64,000 nucleotides of DNA, from the NCBI GenBank assembly GCA_902617285.1, contig CACMVZ010000004.1:43029-107028 (forward strand), read 5' to 3'. Both the position numbers and the translations under genes were made by a program. This document shows, piece by piece, positions 1-9,462 of the stretch. The stretch is from an uncultured Bacteroidota bacterium. GTDB taxonomy: Bacteria > Bacteroidota > Bacteroidia > Flavobacteriales > Flavobacteriaceae. Every line of letters begins with the position of its first letter. Positions within the stretch are counted from its first letter, which is position 1. The notes below the pieces were generated by a model. It did not search any database. It was not told where the DNA came from and saw nothing but the letters and a program-made list of their open reading frames with translations.

Positions 1-890
1 TTGGAAACAATATATCTGTTACTGTTATAGCTACTGGATTTGGTGATGAAAAACAACAGAGTTTAGTCAACTCAGAGACGAAGAAAGTTATTTACACACT
101 TGATGAAGAACATCCATTTGAAAAGAAATTAATTCATGAGGATCTAAATGAGGAAACTAAAATAACAGAAGATAAATCAAATGATGAAAGCCCTTACGAT
201 TTTCATCAAACGAAGATTGAGAGTGAAATAAATGAAATTTTGAGAAATATAGATATTAGCTATGAAGTAGTTGAAGCAGATGAGCAATTAATAGATATAA
301 ATGAAATAGAAATAATAGACTTTGAACATGTTTTACCTGATGATGTAGGTGTTGGAGATAATCAAGAAAATTATGATGAAATATCCTTTGGTCTATTTTC
401 AGACAATTTGGAGAAAGAAGTAATTAACAAAAATGACTTTGAAGAAAATTCTGATGAACAAACTCTGGAATATGATGAAATAAACTCTTATGTTGATAAT
501 GAAGAGGAGGAAGGTGTAGAGTTTATAAAATTAGACCTTAACGATAATGTAAATCAAATACAAGAAATTAAAACAGGTGAAGAAAAATCTGATAATGAAA
601 CCATAGATCATCAAGAGAATAATTATTTATTTGAAAAACCAATAGAGGAGGATTCCGATAATGAAAATATAATTAGGAGGGAAAATTTAAAAAAATATAA
701 CCATGTTTTTAAAAGCAATAACTCGTCAATTGAAGATTTAGAAAAAATACCAGCATATAAAAGAATGGGTATTGAAATTAATAATTCAAAGTCCGAGGGT
801 GATGAAATATTTTCAAAGACTATTCTAAATGAAGAGAATAAATTAGAATTTCCAGATGTTAACACATATTTACATGATAACGTAGATTAA
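1..890 (+). CDS. ftsZ: Cell division protein FtsZ, C-terminal part (5' end outside window)
   Basis: FtsZ is the tubulin-like GTPase that forms the division ring at midcell. Only the end of the gene is present; reading from position 3, the frame is open from the window edge to the stop at 888-890. The first residues (NNISVTVIATGFGDE) match the last beta strand of the FtsZ C-terminal domain. About 200 residues of acidic, low-complexity linker follow. Near the end is IPAYKRMGIEI, similar to the conserved C-terminal peptide that binds FtsA, and the protein ends in YLHDNVD, as Bacteroidota FtsZ proteins do. The GTP-binding domain is not visible. The YqeY-like gene follows after 5 nt, a common arrangement in this phylum. 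The in-frame TTG at 240 is internal and not a start. Confidence 0.93.
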   Translation, partial: GNNISVTVIATGFGDEKQQSLVNSETKKVIYTLDEEHPFEKKLIHEDLNEETKITEDKSNDESPYDFHQTKIESEINEILRNIDISYEVVEADEQLIDINEIEIIDFEHVLPDDVGVGDNQENYDEISFGLFSDNLEKEVINKNDFEENSDEQTLEYDEINSYVDNEEEEGVEFIKLDLNDNVNQIQEIKTGEEKSDNETIDHQENNYLFEKPIEEDSDNENIIRRENLKKYNHVFKSNNSSIEDLEKIPAYKRMGIEINNSKSEGDEIFSKTILNEENKLEFPDVNTYLHDNVD

Positions 891-895
891 TTAAA

Positions 896-1348
896 ATGAA
901 TATAGAAAATCAAATAACTGAGTCTATTAAAGACTCAATGAAAAAAAAAGATAGTCTTAGACTAGAGTCGTTAAGATCTATAAAATCTGCAATTCTTCTG
1001 GAGAAGACTAGGTTTTCTTCAGATAAGACTTTAGATGATAATGAAATCATAAAAATTCTTCAAAGGCTTGTTAAGCAAAGAAATGATAGTGCAAAAATCT
1101 ATAATGAACAAAATAGAGAAGATTTAGCAAATATTGAGGTTGCCCAGTCAAAAATTATTTCAGAGTTTCTTCCAGAACAACTAAATGAAACAGAATTAAC
1201 GGAAATAATTAACACTACAATAACTGAGTTAAATGCTTCCTCGATGAAAGATATGGGAACTGTAATTTCTGAAGTTAATAAAAAAGTATCAGGAAGAGCC
1301 GAGGGAAGAATTATAGCTGAGATAGTTAAAAATAAATTATCAAATTAA
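896..1348 (+). CDS. GatB/YqeY domain-containing protein
   Basis: This 150-aa protein fits the YqeY family over its full length. The family resembles the tail domain of the GatB amidotransferase subunit, which contacts tRNA; the role of the stand-alone form is not established. The start of the protein (SIKDSMKKKDSLRLESLRSI) and the GTVISEVNKKVSGRAEG segment near the C-terminus are typical. The ATG lies 5 nt after the ftsZ stop, so the two genes are probably co-transcribed. It converges on the kynureninase gene with only 15 nt between the stops; the only structure there is a 5-bp TTAGA/TCTAA inverted repeat, too weak to call a terminator. Confidence 0.9.
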   Translation: MNIENQITESIKDSMKKKDSLRLESLRSIKSAILLEKTRFSSDKTLDDNEIIKILQRLVKQRNDSAKIYNEQNREDLANIEVAQSKIISEFLPEQLNETELTEIINTTITELNASSMKDMGTVISEVNKKVSGRAEGRIIAEIVKNKLSN

Positions 1349-1363
1349 TAAGTTTTAGAACCT

Positions 1364-2629
1364 CTAAGTAACTATATTTTTAGACTTATCTTTACTTTCA
1401 TACTCTTTAGACTCAATTATATCAATAAGTCTAACACAAATTGTATAAATATCGTTAAACGAGATATAAAGGGGTGTTAATGCAATTCGAATTATATTAG
1501 GCGGTCTAAAGTCTACAATAATCTTTTTTTTCCCATGATATTCTGGTTCTGTGAGGCACTTTGTTATTCTCCAAGATTCTTCATGAACTATTGATATATG
1601 AGAACCTCTATCATTTTTATTTTTAGGAGTAATAATTTTAAATCCTAAATTCATTAATCTGTGATTAAAAATTTCAGTAAAAAAGTTAAATAAATCTACA
1701 GCCTTATTCTCTAGTTTTTTAGTTGTTGCATTTATAGTTATGTCTAGTGAAGAGTCTAAAGTAGACATTGAAATTATATGGGGTGTTCCACTAGAGAATT
1801 TATTCATCGACTCTGACTGAATATATGTCTTTGAAAAATTAAACGGATCAGAATGACTAAACCACCCTTTTATTGGGGATTTAAGGCCTATCTGTTTTTC
1901 ATTTCTAGCATATATAAAAGCTGGTGAACCAGGACCACCATTTAAATATTTATATGTACAGCCTATCGCATAATCAATCTCATTGATTTTCATATCAATA
2001 TCTATAGCTCCAATTGCGTGACTTAAATCCCAAATAACGATACTATCATTTTCTTGACAAATTCTATTAATTCTTTTTACTGGATATCTGTATGAAGATT
2101 TGTAAGTAACTAGTGATAGAACAATTATGCCTTTATTGTTTTTAATAAATTGCTCAAGCAAATCAACATCTGGTAAATAATTATCATACTCTAAAAAATT
2201 AAATTTTAAATTGTAGTCATTACAAATGCCCTCGCAGATATATTTATCTGAAGGAAAATTAAGATTGTCAGTAGAGATATTTATAATACTGTTTTTTCTT
2301 TTAATTAGGCTTAATAACAACTTATATAAATTTAAAGAAGTAGTCCCTCCAACATATATTTCAGCTTCATTTGAATTTAAGATTTTTGAAATTTTTTTCG
2401 AAATTTTATTAGGGAGGTTTATCCATGAATTATTCCAGCTTGAAATAAGATTTTGTCCCCATTCATCATTTATGACTTTTTTCAGAGTTTCTTTAGTTTG
2501 TTTTGAAAGCATACCAAGAGAGTTACCGTCAAAATATAATTTATCATCTGGATAGATGAACTCACTTTTAAATTTATTTAGTTTATCTTTCGAATCTAAT
2601 TCTTTTGCTAATTTATTTAGTTTATCCAA
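1364..2629 (-). CDS. kynU: Kynureninase
   Basis: Kynureninase is a PLP enzyme that cleaves kynurenine or 3-hydroxykynurenine to (hydroxy)anthranilate and alanine, in tryptophan breakdown or NAD synthesis. The 421-aa length is normal. Visible motifs are YFDGNSLG near residue 32, WDLSHAIGAID with PLP-contacting Asp201 and His204, and CTYKYLNGGPGSPAF, where Lys227 should form the Schiff base. The start is TTG at 2629: an in-frame TGA lies just upstream and no ATG is available. The start overlaps the end of the SGNH gene by 13 nt, suggesting translational coupling. No other kynurenine-pathway gene is in the window, so the pathway direction cannot be told. Confidence 0.93.
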   Translation of the reverse strand: MDKLNKLAKELDSKDKLNKFKSEFIYPDDKLYFDGNSLGMLSKQTKETLKKVINDEWGQNLISSWNNSWINLPNKISKKISKILNSNEAEIYVGGTTSLNLYKLLLSLIKRKNSIINISTDNLNFPSDKYICEGICNDYNLKFNFLEYDNYLPDVDLLEQFIKNNKGIIVLSLVTYKSSYRYPVKRINRICQENDSIVIWDLSHAIGAIDIDMKINEIDYAIGCTYKYLNGGPGSPAFIYARNEKQIGLKSPIKGWFSHSDPFNFSKTYIQSESMNKFSSGTPHIISMSTLDSSLDITINATTKKLENKAVDLFNFFTEIFNHRLMNLGFKIITPKNKNDRGSHISIVHEESWRITKCLTEPEYHGKKKIIVDFRPPNIIRIALTPLYISFNDIYTICVRLIDIIESKEYESKDKSKNIVT

Positions 2630-3363
2630 GATTCATATATTTTTTTTACCCATTCTAAGTACATCAATCCACTTGGGTGTAGGTTGTCTTCTGCAATTAA
2701 GTTAGGCTGATTGATTGCTAACCTGGATATTTGAGTAACATCCACAAAATTTAAATTATTTTGTTCTGAAAAAATTTTTAATATAATATTGAACTGATCT
2801 ATCTCATCTGATATTCTTTCTCTATCGTAACTTGAACCGTATGGAGAATATCCCCAATCAGGAATTGAAATGACAATAACTTTTGAATTTCCTTTTTTTA
2901 AATAATTTATTTCTGTAAGTATTTCGTTTAAATCATCTTCAAACTCACTTAATGATCTAGAGTTAAATTGGTTATTTACACCAATTAATAGAGATATAAA
3001 ATCATATTTGACGGATAAGTTACTAGATTTAATAGCATTCAGAAGGTCATAAGTCTTCCAACCAGTTTGAGCTATTAATTCAGGATTTTTAAAATCTATA
3101 CCTCTTTCCAATGCATAATCTACAAACTGACTTGGCCAGCTTTCTTCATATGAAACTCCTTCACCAACAGTATAACTATCCCCAAGTGCTAAAAAAGAAT
3201 AAGATTCATTATTTGGTGAGATAAAATTTTTATTATTGTTGTTATCTTTTATTTCTGTTGAACTCTGGTCAGATATTTCATTATTATAAATTATTGAATT
3301 ATCACATCTTGCAAATAAAATCAGGAGAAATGAGTATAAAAAGATTTTAACTGAATTAGTCAT
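2617..3363 (-). CDS. SGNH/GDSL-type hydrolase, predicted lipoprotein
   Basis: This 248-aa protein has an N-terminal hydrophobic segment ending in LILFARC, a lipobox with Cys20, so it is probably a lipoprotein. A polar Asn-rich linker follows. The SGNH fold is marked by FLALGDSYTVGEG (nucleophile Ser63), LLIGVNNQF (block III Asn) and the C-terminal pair in EDNLHPSG (Asp226 and His229). The family includes esterases and lipases acting on acyl or acetyl esters; the substrate cannot be read from sequence. It sits between rpe and kynU, with 14 nt to rpe and a 13-nt overlap with kynU, so it is part of the same minus-strand run. Confidence 0.85.
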   Translation of the reverse strand: MTNSVKIFLYSFLLILFARCDNSIIYNNEISDQSSTEIKDNNNNKNFISPNNESYSFLALGDSYTVGEGVSYEESWPSQFVDYALERGIDFKNPELIAQTGWKTYDLLNAIKSSNLSVKYDFISLLIGVNNQFNSRSLSEFEDDLNEILTEINYLKKGNSKVIVISIPDWGYSPYGSSYDRERISDEIDQFNIILKIFSEQNNLNFVDVTQISRLAINQPNLIAEDNLHPSGLMYLEWVKKIYESWIN

Positions 3364-3377
3364 CTGGGTATGAGATT

Positions 3378-4025
3378 CTATAATTTTAATGTATTTATAG
3401 CTGTATCATAGTCATTTGAATTAAATATGTAACTTCCAGCAACTAAAACATCTGCTCCATTAGATTTAAGATTTTGAAAGTTATCTTTATTTACTCCTCC
3501 ATCTACTTCTATTAAAGCATTTGATCCATAAGAAATAATTAACTGTTTCAATTCTTTGAGTCTATCTGTAGTAGATTCAATAAATTTTTGACCAGCAAAC
3601 CCAGGATTAACTCCCATTAAGCAAATTAAATCAACTTTTTCAATATATTCTTTTAAATCAGATATAGGAGTTTCAGGATTTATAGCAATTCCAGCCTTTA
3701 GTGAAGATTCATGGATCTTATTAATGATTTGATTTAAATTATTTGTTGCCTCTATGTGAACCGTTATTATATTAGATCCAAGATTTATAAATTCAGTTAC
3801 ATACTTTTCAGGCTCAACTATCATAAGATGAACATCTAAAGGCTTTTTAGTTAGTTGTCTTATGGTCTTCACAACTGGCATGCCAAAAGATATATTAGGA
3901 ACAAACAGTCCATCCATAACATCTAAATGAAACCAGTCAGCATTGCTTTTATCTATTTTAGAACACTCTAAAGATAAATTAGCAAAATCTGCTGCAAGAA
4001 TAGAGGTAGAAACTTTTACTGACAT
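3378..4025 (-). CDS. rpe: Ribulose-phosphate 3-epimerase
   Basis: Rpe interconverts ribulose 5-phosphate and xylulose 5-phosphate in the pentose phosphate pathway, using a metal-dependent TIM barrel. Family motifs are STSILAADFANL at the N-terminus, WFHLDVMDGLFVPNISFG (metal-ligand His and catalytic Asp), VHLMIVEPE, MGVNPGFAGQKF and EVDGGV. The frame opens at a TTG at 4034 (residues M-A-N-M), but the ATG at 4025 gives MSVKVSTSILAADF, which fits family N-termini better, so I chose it (215 aa). It follows rpoD after 72 nt and precedes the SGNH lipoprotein. Confidence 0.95.
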   Translation of the reverse strand: MSVKVSTSILAADFANLSLECSKIDKSNADWFHLDVMDGLFVPNISFGMPVVKTIRQLTKKPLDVHLMIVEPEKYVTEFINLGSNIITVHIEATNNLNQIINKIHESSLKAGIAINPETPISDLKEYIEKVDLICLMGVNPGFAGQKFIESTTDRLKELKQLIISYGSNALIEVDGGVNKDNFQNLKSNGADVLVAGSYIFNSNDYDTAINTLKL

Positions 4026-4097
4026 ATTTGCCAATATATAGTTTTAAAAAATAATACAGAAAATCAATTAGAAAAAGATATAAACAGGCTTACCTAA

Positions 4098-4961
4098 CTA
4101 TCCAAGATAAGTTTTCAGAATTTTGCTCCTAGAGGTATGCTTTAGCCTTCTAATTGCTTTTTCTTTGATTTGTCTAACTCTTTCCCTCGTCAAATCAAAT
4201 GTTTCACCTATTTCTTCTAAAGTCATAGCATGTTGGTTGCCAAGACCAAAATACAATCTTACAACATCAGCTTCTCTTGGGGTTAATGTATCCAGTGCTC
4301 TTTCAATTTCAGTTCTAAGTGATTCATGAAGAAGTTGTCTGTCAGGATTTGGTGATTCTCCGCTATTTAAAACATCATATAAGTTTGAGTCTTCACCTTC
4401 AACCAAAGGTGCGTCCATTGATACATGTCTCCCAGAATTTTTTAAGGATTCTTTTACATCATTAACAGTCATATCAAGCTCTTTAGCAATTTCTTCTGCA
4501 GAAGGTGCTCTCTCATGAGCTTGCTCTAGAAACGCATAAGTTTTATTTATTTTATTAATCGAACCAATCTTATTTAATGGTAATCTAACAATTCTTGATT
4601 GTTCAGCTAAAGCTTGCAGGATTGATTGTCTAATCCACCATACAGCATATGAGATAAATTTAAAACCTCTAGTTTCATCAAATCTTTGGGCAGCCTTAAT
4701 TAGACCAAGATTACCTTCATTAATAAGGTCAGGAAGTGTTAATCCTTGATTTTGGTATTGCTTAGCTACAGATACTACAAACCTTAAATTGGCTTTAGTA
4801 AGTTTTTCTAGTGCAAATTGATCTCCGGCTTTAATCCTTTGAGCTAATTCTACTTCTTCCTCAGCAGTAATAAGGTCAACCTTACCTATCTCTTGAAGAT
4901 ATTTATCTAAAGAAGCAGTTTCTCTATTGGTTACCTGTTTTGTTATTTTTAATTGTCTCAT
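4098..4961 (-). CDS. rpoD: Primary sigma factor RpoD/SigA
   Basis: This is the housekeeping sigma subunit of RNA polymerase. At 287 aa it has the short form seen in Bacteroidota, without region 1.1 or the long spacer of the E. coli protein. Region 1.2 is at about residues 15-47. Region 2 includes [20 protein letters not shown] and the -10-melting segment [20 protein letters not shown]. Region 3 follows, and region 4 ends in [20 protein letters not shown], the -35-contacting helix-turn-helix. Bacteroidota primary sigmas read a TTG / TAnnTTTG promoter, and matching sites occur upstream of several genes here. It is transcribed toward rpe, with pnp 42 nt upstream. Confidence 0.97.
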   Translation of the reverse strand: MRQLKITKQVTNRETASLDKYLQEIGKVDLITAEEEVELAQRIKAGDQFALEKLTKANLRFVVSVAKQYQNQGLTLPDLINEGNLGLIKAAQRFDETRGFKFISYAVWWIRQSILQALAEQSRIVRLPLNKIGSINKINKTYAFLEQAHERAPSAEEIAKELDMTVNDVKESLKNSGRHVSMDAPLVEGEDSNLYDVLNSGESPNPDRQLLHESLRTEIERALDTLTPREADVVRLYFGLGNQHAMTLEEIGETFDLTRERVRQIKEKAIRRLKHTSRSKILKTYLG

Positions 4962-5003
4962 AGACTAATTAGTGCCACAAAAATTGTTCCAAATTGAAAA
5001 AAT

Positions 5004-7115
5004 TTAAGAATTTTTTTCAAGTAAAACTTTTCTGGAAATTTTAGATTTTTTTGTTCTAGGATCAATTCCAAGGTATTTTATTTCGATTTGATCACCAATG
5101 TTTAAATAATCAGCTACATTATTGACTCTCTCCCATGCAATTTCAGATACATGTAAAAGAGCTTCTTTTCCAGGAACAAATTCAACTACTGCACCGAAAT
5201 CAAGAATCTTGATTACTTTTACATTATATACTTCATCGATTACAGGCTCAAAAACTAGATTTTTAATTCTGTCGATAGCATAATTTATCTTTTCTTGATC
5301 AACCCCTAAAATTTCAATAACACCAATTTCATCTTTCTCATTTATTACAATTGTAGTTTCAGTATCCTTTTGAAGTTCTTGTATATTTTTACCTCCTGGC
5401 CCTATTACCAGTCCAATAAAGTCCTTACTGATTTCAAGATTAACCATTTTAGGTGCATGAGCTTTTACAGAATCTTTTGGATTATTTATTGTTTCATCTA
5501 ATTTATTCAATATATCCAATCTTCCATTTTTAGCTTGACCAAGTGCTTCAATTAAAATCTCGTATTTTAATCCTTTAATTTTGATATCCATTTGACATGC
5601 AGTGATTCCATCTTTAGTACCTGTTACTTTAAAGTCCATATCTCCAAGATGATCTTCATCACCTAAAATATCAGATAATACAGCATATTTATCTCCCTCA
5701 GTTATTAAACCCATTGCTATACCGGAAACATTACTTTTAATATTAATTCCAGCATCCATCAATGCAAGAGATCCCGCACAGACTGAAGCCATAGAGGACG
5801 ATCCATTAGATTCTAAAATTTCAGATACAATTCTAACTGTATATGGACAATCAGTTGGCATAACTTTTTTTAGAGCCCTTTGAGCAAGATTTCCATGACC
5901 AACTTCTCTTCTTGAAGTTCCTCTCAATGGTCTTGCTTCTCCAGTTGAAAATGGTGGAAAATTATAATGTAAATAAAAGGTCTCTTCAGATTGATCAGTT
6001 GGCATATCAATTACGTTGGCTTCTCTGCTTGTTCCAAGAGTAACTGATGCCAAAGCTTGCGTTTCACCTCTTGTAAAGACTGCAGATCCATGAGTAGATG
6101 GTAAGTAATCGATTTCAGTCCAAATATTTCTAATGTTATCAGGTTTTCTTCCATCAAGCCTTATGCCTTCATTAAGAACTAAATCTCTAACTGCTTTTTT
6201 TTGTGATTTACTAAAGTATTTTAGAATAAGATCTTTATTTTCTTCAAACGTTTCTTCATCATAAGATTCGACTAATTCTTGTTTAACATTTGAAAAAAGT
6301 TCACTTCTTTCATTTTTTGAAAGACCTTTTTTTGCTATATCATAACATTTTTGATAAGTTTTTTCAATAATTTGATTTTCTAGCTCTAAGTCTTCCTCAG
6401 CGGAATCATATTCTCTTTTTTCAGAACTGACTCCAACAAGCTTAACAAGCTCTTTTTGAGCCTTGATTTGGGCTTTAATCTCTTCATGAGCATATCTTAT
6501 TGCCTCAGTCATTTCCTCTTCAGAAATTTCATTAAATTCACCTTCAACCATAACAACTGAATCTTCACTAGCACCAACCATCATATCTATATCAGATTCC
6601 ACGAGCTGAGCCTTTGATGGATTTACTAAGAAATTTCCATCAATTCTTGCTACTCTAACTTCAGAAATCGGACCATCAAATGGAATATCGGACAATGATA
6701 GTGCGGCAGATGCAGCCAAACCAACTAATGCATCTGGCATTACGTTTTCATCGTGAGACATTAATTGAATCATAACCTGGGTTTCATTATAATAATCTTT
6801 AGGAAATAAAGGCCTTAGTACTCTGTCAACAATTCTCATTGTTAAAATCTCTTCATTACTCGGTCTTGCCTCTCTTTTAAAAAAACCGCCTGGAAATCTT
6901 CCAGCAGAAGCAAATTTCTCTCTATAATCTACTGTTAAAGGAAGAAAATCTAGTGTTGACTCTCCATAATTGGAAACTACTGTAGATAACAGCATACAGT
7001 TTCCCATTTTTATTACTACAGAACCATGTGCTTGTTTTGCTAGTTTTCCTGTTTCAATGATAATTTCACGCCCATCATTTAAAACAATTGTTTTTGATAA
7101 AGGTTTTGGATTCAT
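5004..7115 (-). CDS. pnp: Polyribonucleotide nucleotidyltransferase (PNPase)
   Basis: PNPase degrades RNA 3'-to-5' by phosphorolysis as a trimeric ring. The 703 aa show the full order: RNase PH domain 1 ([19 protein letters not shown]), a helical linker, RNase PH domain 2 with [14 protein letters not shown] and [15 protein letters not shown] catalytic segments, a KH domain with the GxxG loop in [14 protein letters not shown], and a C-terminal S1 domain ([17 protein letters not shown]). The protein stops soon after S1, without the extra tail some proteobacterial PNPases carry. rpsO lies 58 nt upstream on the same strand, the usual rpsO-pnp pairing. Confidence 0.97.
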   Translation of the reverse strand: MNPKPLSKTIVLNDGREIIIETGKLAKQAHGSVVIKMGNCMLLSTVVSNYGESTLDFLPLTVDYREKFASAGRFPGGFFKREARPSNEEILTMRIVDRVLRPLFPKDYYNETQVMIQLMSHDENVMPDALVGLAASAALSLSDIPFDGPISEVRVARIDGNFLVNPSKAQLVESDIDMMVGASEDSVVMVEGEFNEISEEEMTEAIRYAHEEIKAQIKAQKELVKLVGVSSEKREYDSAEEDLELENQIIEKTYQKCYDIAKKGLSKNERSELFSNVKQELVESYDEETFEENKDLILKYFSKSQKKAVRDLVLNEGIRLDGRKPDNIRNIWTEIDYLPSTHGSAVFTRGETQALASVTLGTSREANVIDMPTDQSEETFYLHYNFPPFSTGEARPLRGTSRREVGHGNLAQRALKKVMPTDCPYTVRIVSEILESNGSSSMASVCAGSLALMDAGINIKSNVSGIAMGLITEGDKYAVLSDILGDEDHLGDMDFKVTGTKDGITACQMDIKIKGLKYEILIEALGQAKNGRLDILNKLDETINNPKDSVKAHAPKMVNLEISKDFIGLVIGPGGKNIQELQKDTETTIVINEKDEIGVIEILGVDQEKINYAIDRIKNLVFEPVIDEVYNVKVIKILDFGAVVEFVPGKEALLHVSEIAWERVNNVADYLNIGDQIEIKYLGIDPRTKKSKISRKVLLEKNS

Positions 7116-7173
7116 AATCTAGTTTTGGTTTAAATTAATTGTTGTGTGAGTATTTAGACAACCAAACTAAATT

Positions 7174-7437
7174 TTACTTTCTGATACCAAGTTTTTTAAT
7201 TATATCACGGTATCTTTCTATATCTGTTTTCTTTAAGTACTCAAGTAAGTTTCTTCTTTTACCAACCATTTTTACAAGTGATTTCTCTGTATTGAAATCC
7301 TTTGCATTAGTTTTAAGATGATTAGAAAGATGATCTATTCTTTTCGAGAAAAGTGCAACTTGACTTTCAGCAGAACCGGTATCTTTAATGTTTTTACCAA
7401 ATTCTTTAAAAATATCTTTTTTCTTAAGTACTGTCAT
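7174..7437 (-). CDS. rpsO: 30S ribosomal protein S15
   Basis: S15 binds the central domain of 16S rRNA early in 30S assembly and forms a bridge to the 50S subunit. The 87-aa length and the segments DTGSAESQVALFSKRIDHLS and RRNLLEYLKKTDIERY are diagnostic. It precedes pnp on the same strand; in many bacteria the two form an operon with S15 autoregulation, although no regulatory pseudoknot could be verified here. A consensus Bacteroidota -7 box (TATATTTG) lies 18 nt upstream of the ATG. Confidence 0.97.
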   Translation of the reverse strand: MTVLKKKDIFKEFGKNIKDTGSAESQVALFSKRIDHLSNHLKTNAKDFNTEKSLVKMVGKRRNLLEYLKKTDIERYRDIIKKLGIRK

Positions 7438-7455
7438 TCAGTTATTTTTGAGCCG

Positions 7456-7486
7456 CAAATATAGTAGTTTATATTTAAATAAGTAA
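7456..7486 (-). promoter_or_regulatory. Predicted promoter of rpsO-pnp
   Basis: On the minus strand, TATATTTG (7463-7456) matches the Bacteroidota -7 consensus TAnnTTTG exactly. A TTA (7486-7484), one base off the -33 TTG, lies 20 nt upstream. The predicted transcript would start about 12 nt before the rpsO ATG. The element lies in the 53-nt gap between accD and rpsO, which suggests accD is not simply upstream in the same transcript unit. Confidence 0.5.
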
Positions 7487-7490
7487 ATTA

Positions 7491-8351
7491 TTACTCATAT
7501 TTACGAAGAGGAGAATTTTGAATTAAATCGATGTATAAATTAATTTTCTTTTTTAGTTCTTTTCTATGCACTATAAAATCTAAAAATCCTTTTTCTAAAA
7601 GAAATTCACTCTTTTGAAATCCCTCAGGCAGGTCCTTGCCAGTTGTATCTTTTACAACCCGAGGACCAGCAAAAGCAACCAGAGCATTAGGTTCTGCAAT
7701 GTTTATATCACCTAACATGGCAAAGGAAGCAGTTGTTCCCCCTGTAGTTGGATCAGTACAAACCGAAATATATGGTAATTTGGCTTCAGATAGATCATTC
7801 AACATAGCAGAGGTTTTTGCCATTTGCATCAATGATGTCGCAGATTCCATCATTCTTGCACCTCCTGATTTTGAAATTATAACTAAAGGACATTTATATT
7901 TTATCGCATAACTGATTGCTAAAGAAATTTTTTCTCCAACTACAGATCCCATTGAACCACCTATAAACTTGAAATCCATACATGCTATAACTATGTTTTT
8001 TCCAAAAGATTTTCCGTATCCTATCCTAATGGCATCTTTTAGACTTGTTTTAGCCTGTGCATCTTTCAATCTGTCAGAGTATTTTTTTTGATCTTTAAAT
8101 TTTAGAAAATCAATGGACACAATACTAGCATTTAACTCTTTGTAATTTTTATCAAAGAGTATCTCAAAGTACTCTTTACTACCAATATGGACATGATAAT
8201 CATCTTCAGGGCTTACGTATAGGTTCTTTGAGAGCTCTTTAGTATCAATAATTTTGCCACTTGGTGTTTTATACCAAAGACCAGCTGGAATATCTTTTTT
8301 TTCCTCTGTTTTTGTACTAATATTTTTGTTTGTTCTTTTGAACCAACTCAT
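7491..8351 (-). CDS. accD: Acetyl-CoA carboxylase carboxyltransferase subunit beta
   Basis: AccD and AccA form the carboxyltransferase that moves CO2 from biotin to acetyl-CoA, giving malonyl-CoA for fatty acid synthesis. The 286-aa protein has the crotonase-like core motifs [55 protein letters not shown] and [13 protein letters not shown]. The N-terminal region that normally holds a four-Cys zinc ribbon reads [17 protein letters not shown] and [11 protein letters not shown], so none of the four cysteines is present although the flanking residues align. It follows the aldolase gene after 11 nt, so the two are probably co-transcribed. Confidence 0.95.
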   Translation of the reverse strand: MSWFKRTNKNISTKTEEKKDIPAGLWYKTPSGKIIDTKELSKNLYVSPEDDYHVHIGSKEYFEILFDKNYKELNASIVSIDFLKFKDQKKYSDRLKDAQAKTSLKDAIRIGYGKSFGKNIVIACMDFKFIGGSMGSVVGEKISLAISYAIKYKCPLVIISKSGGARMMESATSLMQMAKTSAMLNDLSEAKLPYISVCTDPTTGGTTASFAMLGDINIAEPNALVAFAGPRVVKDTTGKDLPEGFQKSEFLLEKGFLDFIVHRKELKKKINLYIDLIQNSPLRKYE

Positions 8352-8362
8352 ACTAATAGATA

Positions 8363-9421
8363 TTAATCTAAGGTATTGATATTATTTAAATCTTCAAAAG
8401 CTTTAATTAATCTAGCTTTAAACGTTTCTTCACCCTTTCTTAGCCATACTCTGGGATCATAATACTTTTTATTAGGAATATCATGACCATCGGGATTTCC
8501 AATTTGGCTTTTTAAATACTCTAAATTTGAATTCATATAATCTCTAATACCTTCAGTAAAGGCATATTGAAGATCAGTGTCAATATTCATTTTTACAACT
8601 CCATACTCAATAGCTTCTCTAATTTCCTCCAAAGAAGAGCCTGATCCTCCGTGAAAGACAAAGTCAAGTGAATTATTAGGTAAATTAAACTTATTTGAAA
8701 TAAATTCCTGAGAGTTCTTTAAAATTTTAGGGGTAAGTTTAACATTACCTGGCTTGTATACTCCATGAACATTTCCAAAAGCAGCTGCAATCAAAAATTT
8801 ATCACTTATTGAGCTTAATTCAGAGTACGCGTATGCTACTTCTTCAGGCTGTGTATATAGCTTTGAGCTATCAATGTCAGTATTATCAACACCATCTTCT
8901 TCACCACCTGTTACACCAAGTTCTATTTCAAGTGTCATATCAAGGTCTGTTAATTTCTTCAGATATTCTTTACAAGTAGCAATATTTTCCTCTAGAGGCT
9001 CCTCAGAAAGATCTATCATATGAGATGAAAATAATGGATATCCATTTCTTTTATAAAATTCTTTACCATAATTAATAAGTCCATCTATCCATGGAAGAAT
9101 TTTTCTCGAGCAATGATCAGTATGAATTATAACTTTTGCTCCATAATTATTAATTACTTCATGAATATGATATGCACCAGAAATTGATCCTGAAATAGAA
9201 GCATTAAAATTGTCATTAGGCATTCCTTTTCCTGCAATAAATTGAGACCCTCCATTTGAAAATTGAATTATAACAGGACTATTAATTTGTGATGCAGTTT
9301 CTAGAACTGGATTTATAGTATTTGTTCCCGAAACATTTACAGCTGGAATAGCAAATTTTTTCTCTTTAGCAATACTAAAAATTTTTTGATTTTGTTCTCC
9401 GTATATAAAGTTATTGTCCAA
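8363..9421 (-). CDS. fbaA: Class II fructose-bisphosphate aldolase
   Basis: This enzyme reversibly splits fructose 1,6-bisphosphate into DHAP and glyceraldehyde 3-phosphate in glycolysis and gluconeogenesis. The 352-aa protein belongs to the zinc-dependent type of the E. coli FbaA group. Visible signatures are [15 protein letters not shown] (catalytic Asp and a zinc His), [28 protein letters not shown] (zinc His) and [10 protein letters not shown] (zinc His and phosphate loop). The start is TTG at 9421 (M-D-N-N-F). It lies 41 nt after tamL and 11 nt before accD on the minus strand. Confidence 0.95.
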   Translation of the reverse strand: MDNNFIYGEQNQKIFSIAKEKKFAIPAVNVSGTNTINPVLETASQINSPVIIQFSNGGSQFIAGKGMPNDNFNASISGSISGAYHIHEVINNYGAKVIIHTDHCSRKILPWIDGLINYGKEFYKRNGYPLFSSHMIDLSEEPLEENIATCKEYLKKLTDLDMTLEIELGVTGGEEDGVDNTDIDSSKLYTQPEEVAYAYSELSSISDKFLIAAAFGNVHGVYKPGNVKLTPKILKNSQEFISNKFNLPNNSLDFVFHGGSGSSLEEIREAIEYGVVKMNIDTDLQYAFTEGIRDYMNSNLEYLKSQIGNPDGHDIPNKKYYDPRVWLRKGEETFKARLIKAFEDLNNINTLD

Positions 9422-9462
9422 TTTGAATTTTATTAAAGTTTGTCAAAAGTATTAAACTTAAT

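Noticed and set aside
240..890. Independent acidic-protein gene starting at TTG 240
   Set aside because: The frame is open upstream to the window edge and encodes the FtsZ C-terminal domain, so this is the linker and tail of ftsZ.
4995..5020. AT-rich hairpin at the pnp stop as a terminator
   Set aside because: The stem has no G-C core and overlaps the pnp coding end, so it is too weak to call.
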